64,000 bases of DNA, taken from positions 124,001 to 188,000 of the forward strand of contig NZ_CP033966.1 in the NCBI RefSeq assembly GCF_003854895.1, in the 5' to 3' direction. Every line of letters begins with the position of its first letter. Position 1 is the stretch's first letter. This document shows, one piece after another, positions 8,208 through 17,628 of the stretch. The notes under the pieces were generated by a model that was not told where the DNA came from, searched no databases, and saw only the letters and a list, made by a program, of their open reading frames with translations. The translations under genes and the position numbers were made by a program. This stretch comes from Pigmentiphaga sp. H8 (GTDB lineage Bacteria > Pseudomonadota > Gammaproteobacteria > Burkholderiales > Burkholderiaceae_B).

Positions 8208-9335
8208 TCAGAACTTGTGCCGTATCCCGGCGATGACGGACATCTGCGTCTTCGAGTCCGACGGCAGGTTGCTGAAGATCTGCGCGTAGCGGGCGTCGCC
8301 GGCGGCCTTCTGGTAGATGCCCACCAGGAAGATGTCGGTGCGCTTGGACAGGAAGTAGTCCACGCCCAGGTTCAGCTGGTGCCACTTGGGCTTGTTGCCG
8401 TTGCTGCTGTACTTGCCATCGGTGAAGATGTAGCCGGCGCCCACCAGGGTGCTGGGGTTGAGGAAGTAGGTGATCGTGCCCTCGTAGTTCGACAGCTTCA
8501 GGTCGCTGTTGTCGAAGTAGTCGAACTTGCTGTGCGTGTACAGCGCCGAGACCTTCAGCGCCGGCGTGATGGAGTAGGATCCGCCCGCGCCGTACATGGA
8601 CTGGCGGTTCACGCCCGCGCCGCCGGGGCTGGTGACGAAGGGCGAGGTGATGCCCCAGTCGCCGTAGATCGCGCCGTTGGGGTTGGTGGCGCTGTTGGGC
8701 CGGCGCATGTCGTGGTAGGCCACGCCCACCGACCAGGGGCCCTGGGTGTAGCCCAGCCCGGCGCTGATGCTGCGGTTGTCGGTGGAGTCGCCGGGTTTCT
8801 CGGCGGCGCCGTAGACGCCGATGAACTGCAGGCCGCCGAACTTGTTCATGTACTGCACCGAGTTGCTGATGCGGGCGACCGGGAAGAGGTTGTCGTTGTC
8901 GCCGATGTGGGTGCCGATCGAAGCGAACTGGATGGCCGATTCGTAGCCCACCAGGGTCTGCGACATGGCGTCCATCTGCCGGCCGATGGTGACCTGTCCC
9001 CAACGGTCGTTGGCCAGGCCGACGATGGCGGTGCGGCCGAACAGGCGGCCCTGGGTCCAGGTGCCGGTGTCGGGCGAGAATCCGCTCTCCAGGTTGAACA
9101 GCGCGCGCGTGCCGCCGCCCAGGTCCTCGGTGCCGCGCAGCCCCCAGCGCGAGACCTGCATGACGTTGGCCTTGAGCTCGGTCAGGCTCTTGCCGCCCAC
9201 GTTGGTGGTGTAGGACAGGCCCTCGGAAATGATCCCGTACAGCGTGACGCTGGTCTGTGCCTGGGCGGTGCCGCCCAGGGCCGCCGCCAATAGGCCGCAG
9301 CCTGCCGCGGCGGAGGCCGCGATGCGTGTCTTCAT
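8208..9335 (-). CDS. Outer-membrane trimeric porin (Gram-negative porin family)
   Basis: 375 aa. The signal peptide MKTRIAASAAAGCGLLAAALGGTAQA is followed by QTSVTLYGIISEGL, the usual first strand of Burkholderiales porins. GLRGTEDLGGGTRALFNLESGF and LFGRTAIVGLANDRWGQVTIGRQ are the family landmarks (loop 3 region), and the chain ends in IRHKF with the terminal Phe needed for BAM-mediated insertion. It forms a 16-strand general or anion-selective pore. Among catabolic genes it may be induced to admit an aromatic or carboxylate substrate, but nothing in the sequence shows specificity. ATG 9335 follows GAGGGGAGACACC. Confidence 0.93.
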   Translation of the reverse strand: MKTRIAASAAAGCGLLAAALGGTAQAQTSVTLYGIISEGLSYTTNVGGKSLTELKANVMQVSRWGLRGTEDLGGGTRALFNLESGFSPDTGTWTQGRLFGRTAIVGLANDRWGQVTIGRQMDAMSQTLVGYESAIQFASIGTHIGDNDNLFPVARISNSVQYMNKFGGLQFIGVYGAAEKPGDSTDNRSISAGLGYTQGPWSVGVAYHDMRRPNSATNPNGAIYGDWGITSPFVTSPGGAGVNRQSMYGAGGSYSITPALKVSALYTHSKFDYFDNSDLKLSNYEGTITYFLNPSTLVGAGYIFTDGKYSSNGNKPKWHQLNLGVDYFLSKRTDIFLVGIYQKAAGDARYAQIFSNLPSDSKTQMSVIAGIRHKF

Positions 9336-9497
9336 GGTGTCTCCCCTCTTATTGGTGATGGCCTGGCGACGGGCAAAGCAGGGTCCTCCAGGCGCGCGGG
9401 GCGTCCGGATGCGAAACCCGTCGTCAGGTGTGGTGGCGCGCCGGACGGTAAGGAAGGGCACGTGGCCCGGGCCTCCCGCCGGCGGACGGCGCGCCGG

Positions 9498-10676
9498 TCA
9501 GTCAAGCAGTCCGCGCTGCCTAAGCCAGTCCATGCATAGGTCCCCCGCCTGTTGCAGATGTTCGGGTTGGCCGACGAAATAGTGGTTGGCCCCCCGGATC
9601 ACGGTCATGCTCTTGTCGGCGCTTGCCGCCGCGTCGAAGATGCGGCGGGTGTGCGGCTGCGGCACGGCGTCGTCGGCCGAATGCTCGATCGCCAGCAGCG
9701 GCACGTGGATGCCGGTGGCGCATTTCTCGCCGTGCGCGTTGGTGTCGTCCGGCGACCATTGCGACAGCCACGAGCGCAGCGTGGAAAAGCGCGCCAGCCC
9801 GATGGGGCCGTTGTTGGCGGTCTCGGGCACGCCCATGAAGCAGGTGCCGATGGGCCGGTCGTTGGGATCGATGGCACCGTCCAGGAAGCGCGGCTCGGCC
9901 ATGGTGCGGTGGGTGGCGAAGCCGCGTTCCAGTTCCTTGCCGCCGCGTTTCTTCAGTGTTTCCAGCGTTTCCTTGACCCAGGCCGTGCGGCGGCGGATGC
10001 GGGCCAGTTGCGCGGCGCGGAAGCGCGACAGGAACTCGGCCGAGTACGGCGGCTTGCGGTCGGGGTGGTAGAGATCGAGCTCCGGGTCGCGGCGGTCCGG
10101 GTCGTTCTCGTCGATGACGCTGGGGTCGATCCAGTCGGCGAAGGTGACGGCGCGCGAGACGTGCGCCGCCTGGAAGATCATCGCGTCGGCCGGTATCAGC
10201 CCGGCGGTGGTGATGGCGCAGGGATCGCCCGCCGGCGTATGGGTGAGGGTGGGCCGCTCGGCCTGCGACTGGTAGAACAGCGACAGCGAGCCGCCGCCCG
10301 ACCAGCCCATCAGCACGATCTTCTCGTAGCCCCATGTTTCGCGGGCATGGCGGATGTAGGCGCCCAGGTCCACCACCACGTTCTCCATGACGAGGGCGCT
10401 GTCGTTGCGCGCATACCGGCTGCCGGCGCACAGCACGTGCAGGCCGCGGGCGGCCAGGGCGCGCGGCATGGGCAGCAGCTGCAGCGTGGTGGCCGGGTGC
10501 ATGAAGACCAGCAGGGTCCGCGATTGCACGCCCTTGGGGACGTAGCGGACGCCCTCGAGGTGGATGGTGCCGAGCGAGCCCGCGAAGCCGTACACGGCCT
10601 TGAAGGCCGCCTGTTCCGGGAATTCGACGTGCACCCATTCGGCCTGGGTGTCGTACAGAGGTCTGTCCTTGTCCAC
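9498..10676 (-). CDS. Alpha/beta hydrolase, large (about 390 aa)
   Basis: 392 aa. I start it at GTG 10676, which sits 8 nt after GGGAGA and 17 bp after the VOC gene stop; upstream extension would run into that gene. It has an alpha/beta-hydrolase core: FMHPATTLQLLPMP for the oxyanion loop, GWSGGG as nucleophile elbow, AIEHSADDAVPQ for the acid and GANHYFVGQ for the His. A long helical insertion (RFRAAQLARIRRRTAWVKETLETLKKRGGKELERG, quoted in parts) lies between the core halves as a lid. The substrate is unknown; it is the last gene of the FMN reductase/ABC transporter/VOC operon. Confidence 0.8.
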   Translation of the reverse strand: MDKDRPLYDTQAEWVHVEFPEQAAFKAVYGFAGSLGTIHLEGVRYVPKGVQSRTLLVFMHPATTLQLLPMPRALAARGLHVLCAGSRYARNDSALVMENVVVDLGAYIRHARETWGYEKIVLMGWSGGGSLSLFYQSQAERPTLTHTPAGDPCAITTAGLIPADAMIFQAAHVSRAVTFADWIDPSVIDENDPDRRDPELDLYHPDRKPPYSAEFLSRFRAAQLARIRRRTAWVKETLETLKKRGGKELERGFATHRTMAEPRFLDGAIDPNDRPIGTCFMGVPETANNGPIGLARFSTLRSWLSQWSPDDTNAHGEKCATGIHVPLLAIEHSADDAVPQPHTRRIFDAAASADKSMTVIRGANHYFVGQPEHLQQAGDLCMDWLRQRGLLD

Positions 10677-10693
10677 TGAGCGGTCTCCCGGGG

Positions 10694-11221
10694 TCAGCGC
10701 GCCGCGGCCAGGCGCGCGGCCTTTTCGCGGGTCCAGGCGTCGCACTGCGAACGCGCGGCGGCGCGGTAGCCGGCCATTTCCTCGTCGCTGGCCACGGTGG
10801 TGGTCAGCTCCAGCCGCACGCCGTTGGGGTCGAAGAAGTAGATGGACTGCACGAAGCCCTCGTGGTCCACGGGGCCCAGTACTTCCACGCCGGCGGCCTG
10901 CAATCGGGCGCGCGCCTGCTCCACCGCCTGTACCGAATCCACCCGCAGCGCCAGGTGATTGGCCCAGCGCGGCGTGTTGGGCGAGGGCTCGGCCGCCTGG
11001 TTGTCGCCCAGGTCGAAGAAGGCCACGTTGCTGCCATCGGTCATCTCGAAGAACAGGTGGACGTAGGGGCAGTGTTCGCCGGTGCTGGGGATGGTCTCGG
11101 CGCGCACCAGGTGCGTGAGCGGCAGGCCCAGGATGTCCTCGTAGAAACGGCGGGTTTCCTCGGCGTCGCGGCATCGATAGGCGAAGTGGTGCAGGCCGCG
11201 GATGGGTACGAAAGATGTCAT
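10694..11221 (-). CDS. VOC-superfamily (glyoxalase/extradiol dioxygenase-like) protein
   Basis: 175 aa. Two beta-alpha-beta-beta-beta modules: the first begins GLHHFAYRCRDAEETRRFYED, the second NHLALRVDSVQAVEQARARL and ends DPNGVRLELTT. Candidate metal ligands are His11/12, the His in NHLAL and the Glu in LELT, the usual 2-His-1-Glu set, so it is probably a metalloenzyme (dioxygenase, lyase or epimerase) rather than a mere binding protein. It lies between transporter and hydrolase genes, which suggests a ring-opening or isomerisation step whose product the downstream hydrolase takes. Confidence 0.82.
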   Translation of the reverse strand: MTSFVPIRGLHHFAYRCRDAEETRRFYEDILGLPLTHLVRAETIPSTGEHCPYVHLFFEMTDGSNVAFFDLGDNQAAEPSPNTPRWANHLALRVDSVQAVEQARARLQAAGVEVLGPVDHEGFVQSIYFFDPNGVRLELTTTVASDEEMAGYRAAARSQCDAWTREKAARLAAAR

Positions 11222-11258
11222 GGTGTTGCTCCGGATGAAACGTGGGGTCGCGTCGGGC

Positions 11259-11976
11259 TCATGCCGCCCGCCGCGCCAGATCGAAATAGAGTTGGGCGAG
11301 GTCGTCGCGGCGGGCCAGCTCGGCGCTGTCGGCGGCCAGCGCGATGCCGCCCTTCATCAGCACGTAGGCGCGGCGGGTGAAGGGCAGCGCGATGTCCAGC
11401 TTCTGCTCGACCAGCAGCATGGTCAGGCCTTCGGCCCGCAGCCGGTCGAGCACCGTCAGGATCTCGTCCACCACCCGCGGCGCCAGGCCCAGGAAGGGCT
11501 CGTCCAGCAGCAGCATGCGCGGTGCGGACATCAGCGCCCGGCCGATCGCCACCATCTGCTGTTCGCCGCCCGACAGGGTGCCGGCAAGCTGCCGGCGCCG
11601 CTCGGCCAGGCGGGGGAACAGGCGGTAGACGAAATCGAAGCGTTCCTCGGCGCGCGAACGGTCGCGCCGGATCAGCGTGACCGAGCCCAGGCGCAGGTTG
11701 TCTTCCACCGAGAGCGGCGCGAACACGTGCCGGCCCTCGGGAACCTGGACCAGTCCCGATTCGACGATGCGGTGGCTGGGCAGACCGCCTATGTCGGCGC
11801 CGGCCAGCTTCACCGTGCCCGAGCGCTGCGCGAGAATGCCCGACAGCGCCGCCAGGAGCGTGGTCTTGCCCGCGCCGTTGGGCCCCAGCAGCGCGACGGT
11901 CTCGCCCCGCTCCACCCGCAGGTCGACGTTGCGCACCACGGGCGCGTGGCCATAGCCGCCGCTGACGTTGCACAGT

Positions 11977-11984
<8 letters not shown>
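11259..11984 (-). CDS. livF: Liv-type ABC transporter ATP-binding protein LivF
   Basis: 241 aa ATPase. Walker A GPNGAGKTT at residues 34-42, signature LSGGEQQMVAIGRAL, Walker B MLLLDEPFLGL, and the LivF-type ending. With the next gene it forms the heterodimeric motor of a branched-chain-amino-acid/amide (HAAT) importer. It overlaps the livG stop by 8 bp. In this operon the imported compound is more likely an aromatic acid or amide than leucine, since the co-transcribed genes are an FMN reductase, a VOC protein and a hydrolase. Confidence 0.93.
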
Positions 11985-12755
<771 letters not shown>

Positions 12756-12759
<4 letters not shown>

Positions 12760-13751
12760 GCCAGGCCCTCCCGTTTCACCGGCTTGGGCTCGACGGCCGG
12801 CACGCGGGGCAGGGCCGCGGGAGGCCGGTGGCGACGGGCTTGCAGCCGGTCCCACAGCCCGATCAGGCCGCGCGGCTGGAACAGCACCGCCAGCACCATG
12901 AACACGCCGAACACCAGGGCGTGGTGGTGGCCGATGATGGGCGAGAGCACGAGCGGCATCAGGTAGAGCAGCACCGCGCCCAGGATGGCGCCCGCCATGC
13001 GGCCGCTGCCGCCGACGATCACCATGAACAGCAGCAGGAAGACGTTCTCGAGCCCGAAGATGTGCGGGTTGACGGTGTTGTCGACGAAGGCGTAGACCAT
13101 GCCGGCGACGCCGGCCAGCGCGCTGGTGACGGCATAGGCGATGACCTTGGTGCGCCGCACGTCCACGCCCATGGCCGCGGCGGCCTCGGGGTTGTCGCGC
13201 ACCGCGCGGCAGGCGCGGCCGAACCAGGAACGGTCCAGCCGGCCGATGATGGCCATGGTGGCCAGCATCAGCACCACGATCACCACCGTGTACCAGGGGC
13301 CGGTGACGTGCACGCCGAAGATGTCCGGCAGCCGGTAGCTGGCCAGCCCGCCGGTGCCGCCGGTGATCGTGCCACCCTCGTTCAGCACGACGATGAAGAG
13401 CTGGGCGAAGGCCAGCGTGGCCAGCGCCAGGTAGAAGCCCTCGAGGCGGGTGGCCGGTATGGCCACCACCAGCGCCAGCGCCACGCAGACCGCCACCGTG
13501 GCCAGCACCGCCAGCGGCAGCGGCATGCCCGCCTGGGTGACCAGGATGACGATGGTGTAGGCGCCGATGCCGTAGAAGCTGAAATGCGAGAAGGCGATCT
13601 GGCCCGAGACGCCGAACAGGAAGTTGTAGCTGATGGCCAGCGCGATCCACAGCAGCATCTTGCGGTAGATGTCGGTCTGGTAGGCCCCGAGCGCGAAGGC
13701 GATGGCCGACAGCACCACGGCCGCCACGACGTAGGAAAGCAGGGATTTCAT
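12756..13751 (-). CDS. livM: Liv-type ABC transporter permease LivM
   Basis: 331 aa, about eight to nine hydrophobic helices, with the LivM signature ISYNFLFGVSGQIAFSHFSFYGIGAYT near residue 40 and the conserved AVRDNPEAAAAMGVDVRRTKVIAYA coupling-helix region that contacts the ATPases. The C-terminal cytoplasmic tail is basic. ATG 13751 overlaps the livH stop by 4 bp, so the subunits are translationally coupled. Confidence 0.92.
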
Positions 13752-14632
13752 GCGCGGGCCTCCCGGGGACGCAGCAGGCCCGCGGGGCGGACCAGCAGGA
13801 AGGCGATCAGCAGCACCAGCGGCACGCCCATGGCCAGTCCGGGCGGAACCGGCGCGTAGCGCACCGTGAACTGCTCGGCGAAGGCCAGGATCAGGCCCCC
13901 CAGCAGGGCGCCCTCGACCCGCGTCGCTCCGCCTATGACCAACGCGGTGAAGCCCTGTATGGCCAGCGGCATGCCCATCAGATAATGGGCCGAGACGTTG
14001 GGCGCCACCAGCACGCCGGCCAGTCCGGCCACCACCGCCCCGGCCGCGAAGGACAGCGCCGTCACGCGCGACAGGTTGATGCCCATCAGCGCGGCGGCGC
14101 GGCGGTCCAGCGCGACCGCCTCGAACGACCGGCCGGTCAGGGTGCGTTCGAAGAAGTACCAGGCACCCGCGAAGACCGCCGCGGCAATCGCGATGATGAA
14201 GAAGCTCTGGTACGACCCGGCCAGCAGCCCGAGTTCCAGCCGGCCGAAGCCGAAGGCCGGGGGCACCGGCTGCGGGTCGGGGCCGAAGCCCAGCGACACC
14301 AGTTCGCGGAACACCACCAGCATGCCCAGCAGCGCGAGCACCGGCGCCAGCGGCGGCGCGCCCCTGACCACCAGCGGCCGCACCGCCAGCCGTTCGGTCA
14401 GCCAGCCCACGGCCACCATCAGCACGGCCACCAGCGCGATGGACACGGCATAGGGCAGCTCGATGCGGGACAGCGCCACGTAGGCGCCGAAGGCCGCCAC
14501 CATGGCCCATTCACCCACGCCGAAGTTGATGATGCCGGTCGGGCGCGTGATCAGCAGATAGGCCAGCGCCACCAGCCCGTAGATACAGCCGCTGGCGGCG
14601 GCGCTGACGAGAAGTTCGAGTAGATCGGTCAT
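13748..14632 (-). CDS. livH: Liv-type ABC transporter permease LivH
   Basis: 294 aa hydrophobic permease. ASGCIYGLVALAYLLITRPTGIINFGVGEW is the usual LivH opening, and the coupling region DRRAAALMGINLSRVTALSFAAGAVVAGLAG is present, as is IGGATRVEGALLGGLILA. Partner of LivM in the transmembrane channel. It follows the binding-protein gene by 18 bp. Confidence 0.92.
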   Translation of the reverse strand: MTDLLELLVSAAASGCIYGLVALAYLLITRPTGIINFGVGEWAMVAAFGAYVALSRIELPYAVSIALVAVLMVAVGWLTERLAVRPLVVRGAPPLAPVLALLGMLVVFRELVSLGFGPDPQPVPPAFGFGRLELGLLAGSYQSFFIIAIAAAVFAGAWYFFERTLTGRSFEAVALDRRAAALMGINLSRVTALSFAAGAVVAGLAGVLVAPNVSAHYLMGMPLAIQGFTALVIGGATRVEGALLGGLILAFAEQFTVRYAPVPPGLAMGVPLVLLIAFLLVRPAGLLRPREARA

Positions 14633-14650
14633 GAGGCCCCTGCACCCGCG

Positions 14651-15820
14651 TCACTGCGCGCCCGAGAAGACGACCTTGCCCTGCTTGTCGCCCTCGTACA
14701 CCCGCACCACCATGCCGTTGCGGTCGAAGCCCGTGCGCTTGCCCTCGGGGAAGCCGTAGGCCGATCCCACCGCGCCCAGCACGCCCGCGTAGCCCTGCGT
14801 GGCCTGCATGGCCGCGCGCACCTTCTCCTTGTCGGTGCCGCCGGCCCGCTTGATGGCGTCGGCCACCAGCATCAGCCCGTCGTAGCCGTAGCCGTTCAGG
14901 TTGTAGGGCTCGACGCCGTTCTCTTTCTTGTAGGCCTCGATGAAGCGGCGCGCTTCCGGCTTGGCCGGGTCGAAGGCATCGACGAACACCACGCCGTCCA
15001 GCAGTCCCTTGGCCACCACCGCGGTCTGGGGCACCGACAGGTTGAAGTTGCCCAGCACCGGCATCTTCAGGCCCAGCTGGCGGTACGAACGCAGGATGAG
15101 CACGTTCTCGGGCGTGGTGACGCCGGTCAGGAAGATGGCGTCGGGCTTGGCCGCGCGCACCTTCTGCATCTGCGGGTCGGCGGTGGTCGAGCCGCGCGGG
15201 ACCACTTCCTCGGCCACGATCTGCACGCCGGATTTCTCCAGCCCCGCCTTGAACGAGCGGTTGGTCAGCTGGCCCAGGTCGGAGTTTTCACCGACCAGCG
15301 CCACGCGCTTGAAGTTGCGGTTGGCCGCGTAGGCCAGCAGCGTGGCGATCTGGGTCGAGCCCAGCGGGCCGGTCTGCCAGAAATAGGGGTTGTCGATCTG
15401 CGTGGTCAGGGTGTCGCCGCTGTTGGACGGCGTGAGCTGCGGCGTCTTGGTTTCCAGCGTGACGGTCTGCACCTGCTGGGTCGACGGCGTGAGCGACAGC
15501 GACAGGATGAACGTGGCGCCGGCTTCCACCAGCTTGCGCGCGGCCGTGGCCGAGATGTCGGGGCGGGCCTGGTCGTCCTCGATCAGCAGCTCGACCTGGC
15601 GGCCCAGGATGCCGCCCTTGGCATTGAGCTCCTTGGCGGCGAAGACGGCGCCCGCGGTGACCGGTTCGGCATAGGGCTTGGCCGGGCCCACCTTGTCGGT
15701 GATGATGCCTATCTTGATGGGTTGGGCCATGGCGGGGGCCATGGCCAGCACGGCGGCGGCCAGGGCGGCGCACACGGCGAATCCGGCCATGCGGCCGGAC
15801 CGGGGGGATGCGATCTTCAT
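14651..15820 (-). CDS. livK: Liv-type ABC transporter periplasmic binding protein
   Basis: 389 aa with a signal peptide ending PAMAQ at about residue 32. PIKIGIITDKVGPAKPYAEPVTAGAVFAAKELNAKGGILGR is the type I periplasmic binding fold of Liv/amide receptors; the second lobe contains NGYGYDGLMLVADAIKRAGG. The pocket stretch SLSLTPSTQQVQ differs from the SS-x-x-T arrangement of amino-acid receptors, so the ligand may not be an amino acid. GGAGGAGACACC precedes the ATG. It feeds LivHMGF encoded directly downstream. Confidence 0.9.
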   Translation of the reverse strand: MKIASPRSGRMAGFAVCAALAAAVLAMAPAMAQPIKIGIITDKVGPAKPYAEPVTAGAVFAAKELNAKGGILGRQVELLIEDDQARPDISATAARKLVEAGATFILSLSLTPSTQQVQTVTLETKTPQLTPSNSGDTLTTQIDNPYFWQTGPLGSTQIATLLAYAANRNFKRVALVGENSDLGQLTNRSFKAGLEKSGVQIVAEEVVPRGSTTADPQMQKVRAAKPDAIFLTGVTTPENVLILRSYRQLGLKMPVLGNFNLSVPQTAVVAKGLLDGVVFVDAFDPAKPEARRFIEAYKKENGVEPYNLNGYGYDGLMLVADAIKRAGGTDKEKVRAAMQATQGYAGVLGAVGSAYGFPEGKRTGFDRNGMVVRVYEGDKQGKVVFSGAQ

Positions 15821-15839
15821 GGTGTCTCCTCCTGTTGTT

Positions 15840-16445
15840 CTAGGCGCGCGCCGGGTCCAGGGCGCGCAGGCGCCGGACCCAATGGGCGAAGGCCGCCATC
15901 TGGTCGCCCAGCACCTTGCGCGTGGCTTCGTCGGCCAGCCGGCCCTTGGCGTCGAATTTCGTGTGGCAGGAACCGATGAATACCTCGGGCCGCAGCAGCA
16001 CCTGGGCTTCCAGGCAGCCGAGGATCTTGCGCAGGTCGTACTGGTTGCGTGCGCCTCCCACCGGTCCCTGGGTGGCGGACAGCACGGCCACCGGCTTGTA
16101 CCGGAAGGGCTGGGGATCCAGGCGCGAGAGCCAGTCGATCGCGTTCTTGAGCGCGCCACTGACCGAGAAGTTGTATTCGGGGCTGGCGATCAGCAGTCCG
16201 TCCGCGGCGCGGATGCGGTCCGCCAGTTGCCGCACCGGCTCGGGGATGCCCTCGGCCTCCATGTCGCCGTTGTAGATGGGAATGCCGTCGAGTTCGGCCA
16301 GTTCCAGCGACAACTCGACCGGCATCAGGTCGTGCGCGGCGAGCAGCGCCATGCGGTTGTAGGAACGGCGCCGCAGGCTGCCGCATATCCCCAGGATCTG
16401 GAGGCGGCCGGCCTGATGCGCGCCGGGCGTCGTATGAGCGTCCAA
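15840..16445 (-). CDS. NADPH-dependent FMN reductase
   Basis: 201 aa flavodoxin-like reductase. ILGICGSLRRRSYNRM is the phosphate-binding loop for FMN, and ASPEYNFSVSGALKNAIDWLSR and LSATQGPVGGARNQYDLRKIL are hallmarks of the ArsH/Azr/SsuE-like family. I place the start at TTG 16445, which has GGGAGA 8 nt upstream; an in-frame TTG at 16523 would add 26 unlike residues and lies in the operator region. Such enzymes reduce quinones, azo compounds or supply FMNH2 to monooxygenases. First gene of the transporter operon and divergent from LysR, so it is probably induced with it. Confidence 0.85.
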   Translation of the reverse strand: MDAHTTPGAHQAGRLQILGICGSLRRRSYNRMALLAAHDLMPVELSLELAELDGIPIYNGDMEAEGIPEPVRQLADRIRAADGLLIASPEYNFSVSGALKNAIDWLSRLDPQPFRYKPVAVLSATQGPVGGARNQYDLRKILGCLEAQVLLRPEVFIGSCHTKFDAKGRLADEATRKVLGDQMAAFAHWVRRLRALDPARA

Positions 16446-16515
16446 AGCGTCTGTCTCCCGTGGCGCCTTCGTGGCGCCTGTTTTTCGTGATGGCGAAGCC
16501 AGTCTATGGCCGAGC

Positions 16516-16576
16516 GATATCAATTCCTAGCAAAATGGTTTATCTTCAATATCAACGGCGTTGATATCACTCCGGC
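16516..16576. promoter_or_regulatory. LysR-type operator between FMN reductase operon and lysR
   Basis: A perfect 19-bp palindrome, ATATCAACGGCGTTGATAT (16549-16567), contains the T-N11-A core expected for LysR recognition sites. An extra half-site GATATCAA lies at 16516-16523, about 33 bp away, as expected for the activation site. It sits 9 bp before the LysR ATG, fitting autoregulation, and faces the divergent operon. Confidence 0.75.
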
Positions 16577-17500
16577 ATGGACCTGCTGCGCTTCGACCTG
16601 AATCTGCTGCTGTGCTTCGACGCCATCTACCGGCACCAAAGGCTGTCGGCGGCGGCCGACGAACTCAACCTGACCCAGCCGGCGGTCAGCGCCGCGCTCA
16701 AGCGGCTGCGCGCCCATTTCGACAATCCGCTGTTCGTGCGCACCTCGCGCGGCATGCGGCCCACCCCGTTCTCGGATGGCATCGCGCCCAAGATCGCGCA
16801 GGTGCTGGAAGTGCTCAAGGGCGTGGACCTGTCGTCGGAATTCACGCCCGCCAGCACCACCATCAATTTCCGCGTCTACATCAACGACGTCGGCATGATC
16901 GTCGCGATGCCGCAGGTGCTTGCCCACCTGCGCGAGCACGCGCCGCACGCGCGCCTGACCATCGTGGACCTGCGCCCGGACGAGGTGGTCGACGCCCTGG
17001 ACAGCGGCAACATCGACCTGGCCATCGGCTATTTCCTGGGCATGCCCAACTGGGCGCGCCAGCAGAACCTGCGCACCACGCGCTACGTCTGCATGGTCGC
17101 GGGCCACCATCCCGAGATCCGCGACTCCCTGTCGCTGGAGCAGTTCCTGCGCTGCCGCCATGCCATGTACGTGAACAGCGGCTCGCAGTACTACGCCATG
17201 GAGCAGGCCCTGGCCGAGCGCGGCCTGACACGCGACGTCATCCTGCACGTGCCGCGCTTCTCGGCCCTGCCCTTCCTGGTGGCACAGGCCGACCTGATCG
17301 CGACCGTGCCCGAGGACCTGGGCACGCTGTTCTCGCGGCTGCTGGACGTGCGGATCTTCACGCCGCCGCTGGAACTGGCCAATTTCCAGATCCACCAGTA
17401 CTGGCACGAGCGGCTGCATGCCGAGCCGGCGTATCGCTGGCTGCGGCAGATCGTCTACGACAAGACTTCGGGGCTGCCCGTGGCGCGCCGCGCCGATTGA
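16577..17500 (+). CDS. LysR-family regulator (NodD/NahR-like subgroup)
   Basis: 307 aa. MDLLRFDLNLLLCFDAIYRHQRLSAAADELNLTQPAVSAALKRLR is the helix-turn-helix of the NodD/NahR/LinR branch (DLNLL start, PAVSAALKRLR recognition helix), whose members usually sense aromatic compounds. The effector domain ends YWHERLHAEPAYRWLRQIV as in that branch. The divergent FMN reductase/Liv transporter/VOC/hydrolase operon and the palindrome in between mark it as that operon's activator; the downstream Bug gene may also belong to its regulon. Confidence 0.93.
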   Translation: MDLLRFDLNLLLCFDAIYRHQRLSAAADELNLTQPAVSAALKRLRAHFDNPLFVRTSRGMRPTPFSDGIAPKIAQVLEVLKGVDLSSEFTPASTTINFRVYINDVGMIVAMPQVLAHLREHAPHARLTIVDLRPDEVVDALDSGNIDLAIGYFLGMPNWARQQNLRTTRYVCMVAGHHPEIRDSLSLEQFLRCRHAMYVNSGSQYYAMEQALAERGLTRDVILHVPRFSALPFLVAQADLIATVPEDLGTLFSRLLDVRIFTPPLELANFQIHQYWHERLHAEPAYRWLRQIVYDKTSGLPVARRAD

Positions 17501-17628
17501 GTGCCCGGGCGACTCAATCCACGCGTGTTTTCGAATTGGACGGTGACGCCCGCCCGGGGCTAGAGTGCCGGCGTCGCTCCGGGAACGGCTGTTTCCCGGT
17601 CCCATCATTCCGTCCAGGACAGCACGCC

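Noticed and set aside
9498..11174. Apparent 558-codon hydrolase extended over the VOC gene
   Set aside because: The extension is the VOC gene read in another frame; GTG 10676 with a ribosome site gives the normal hydrolase start.
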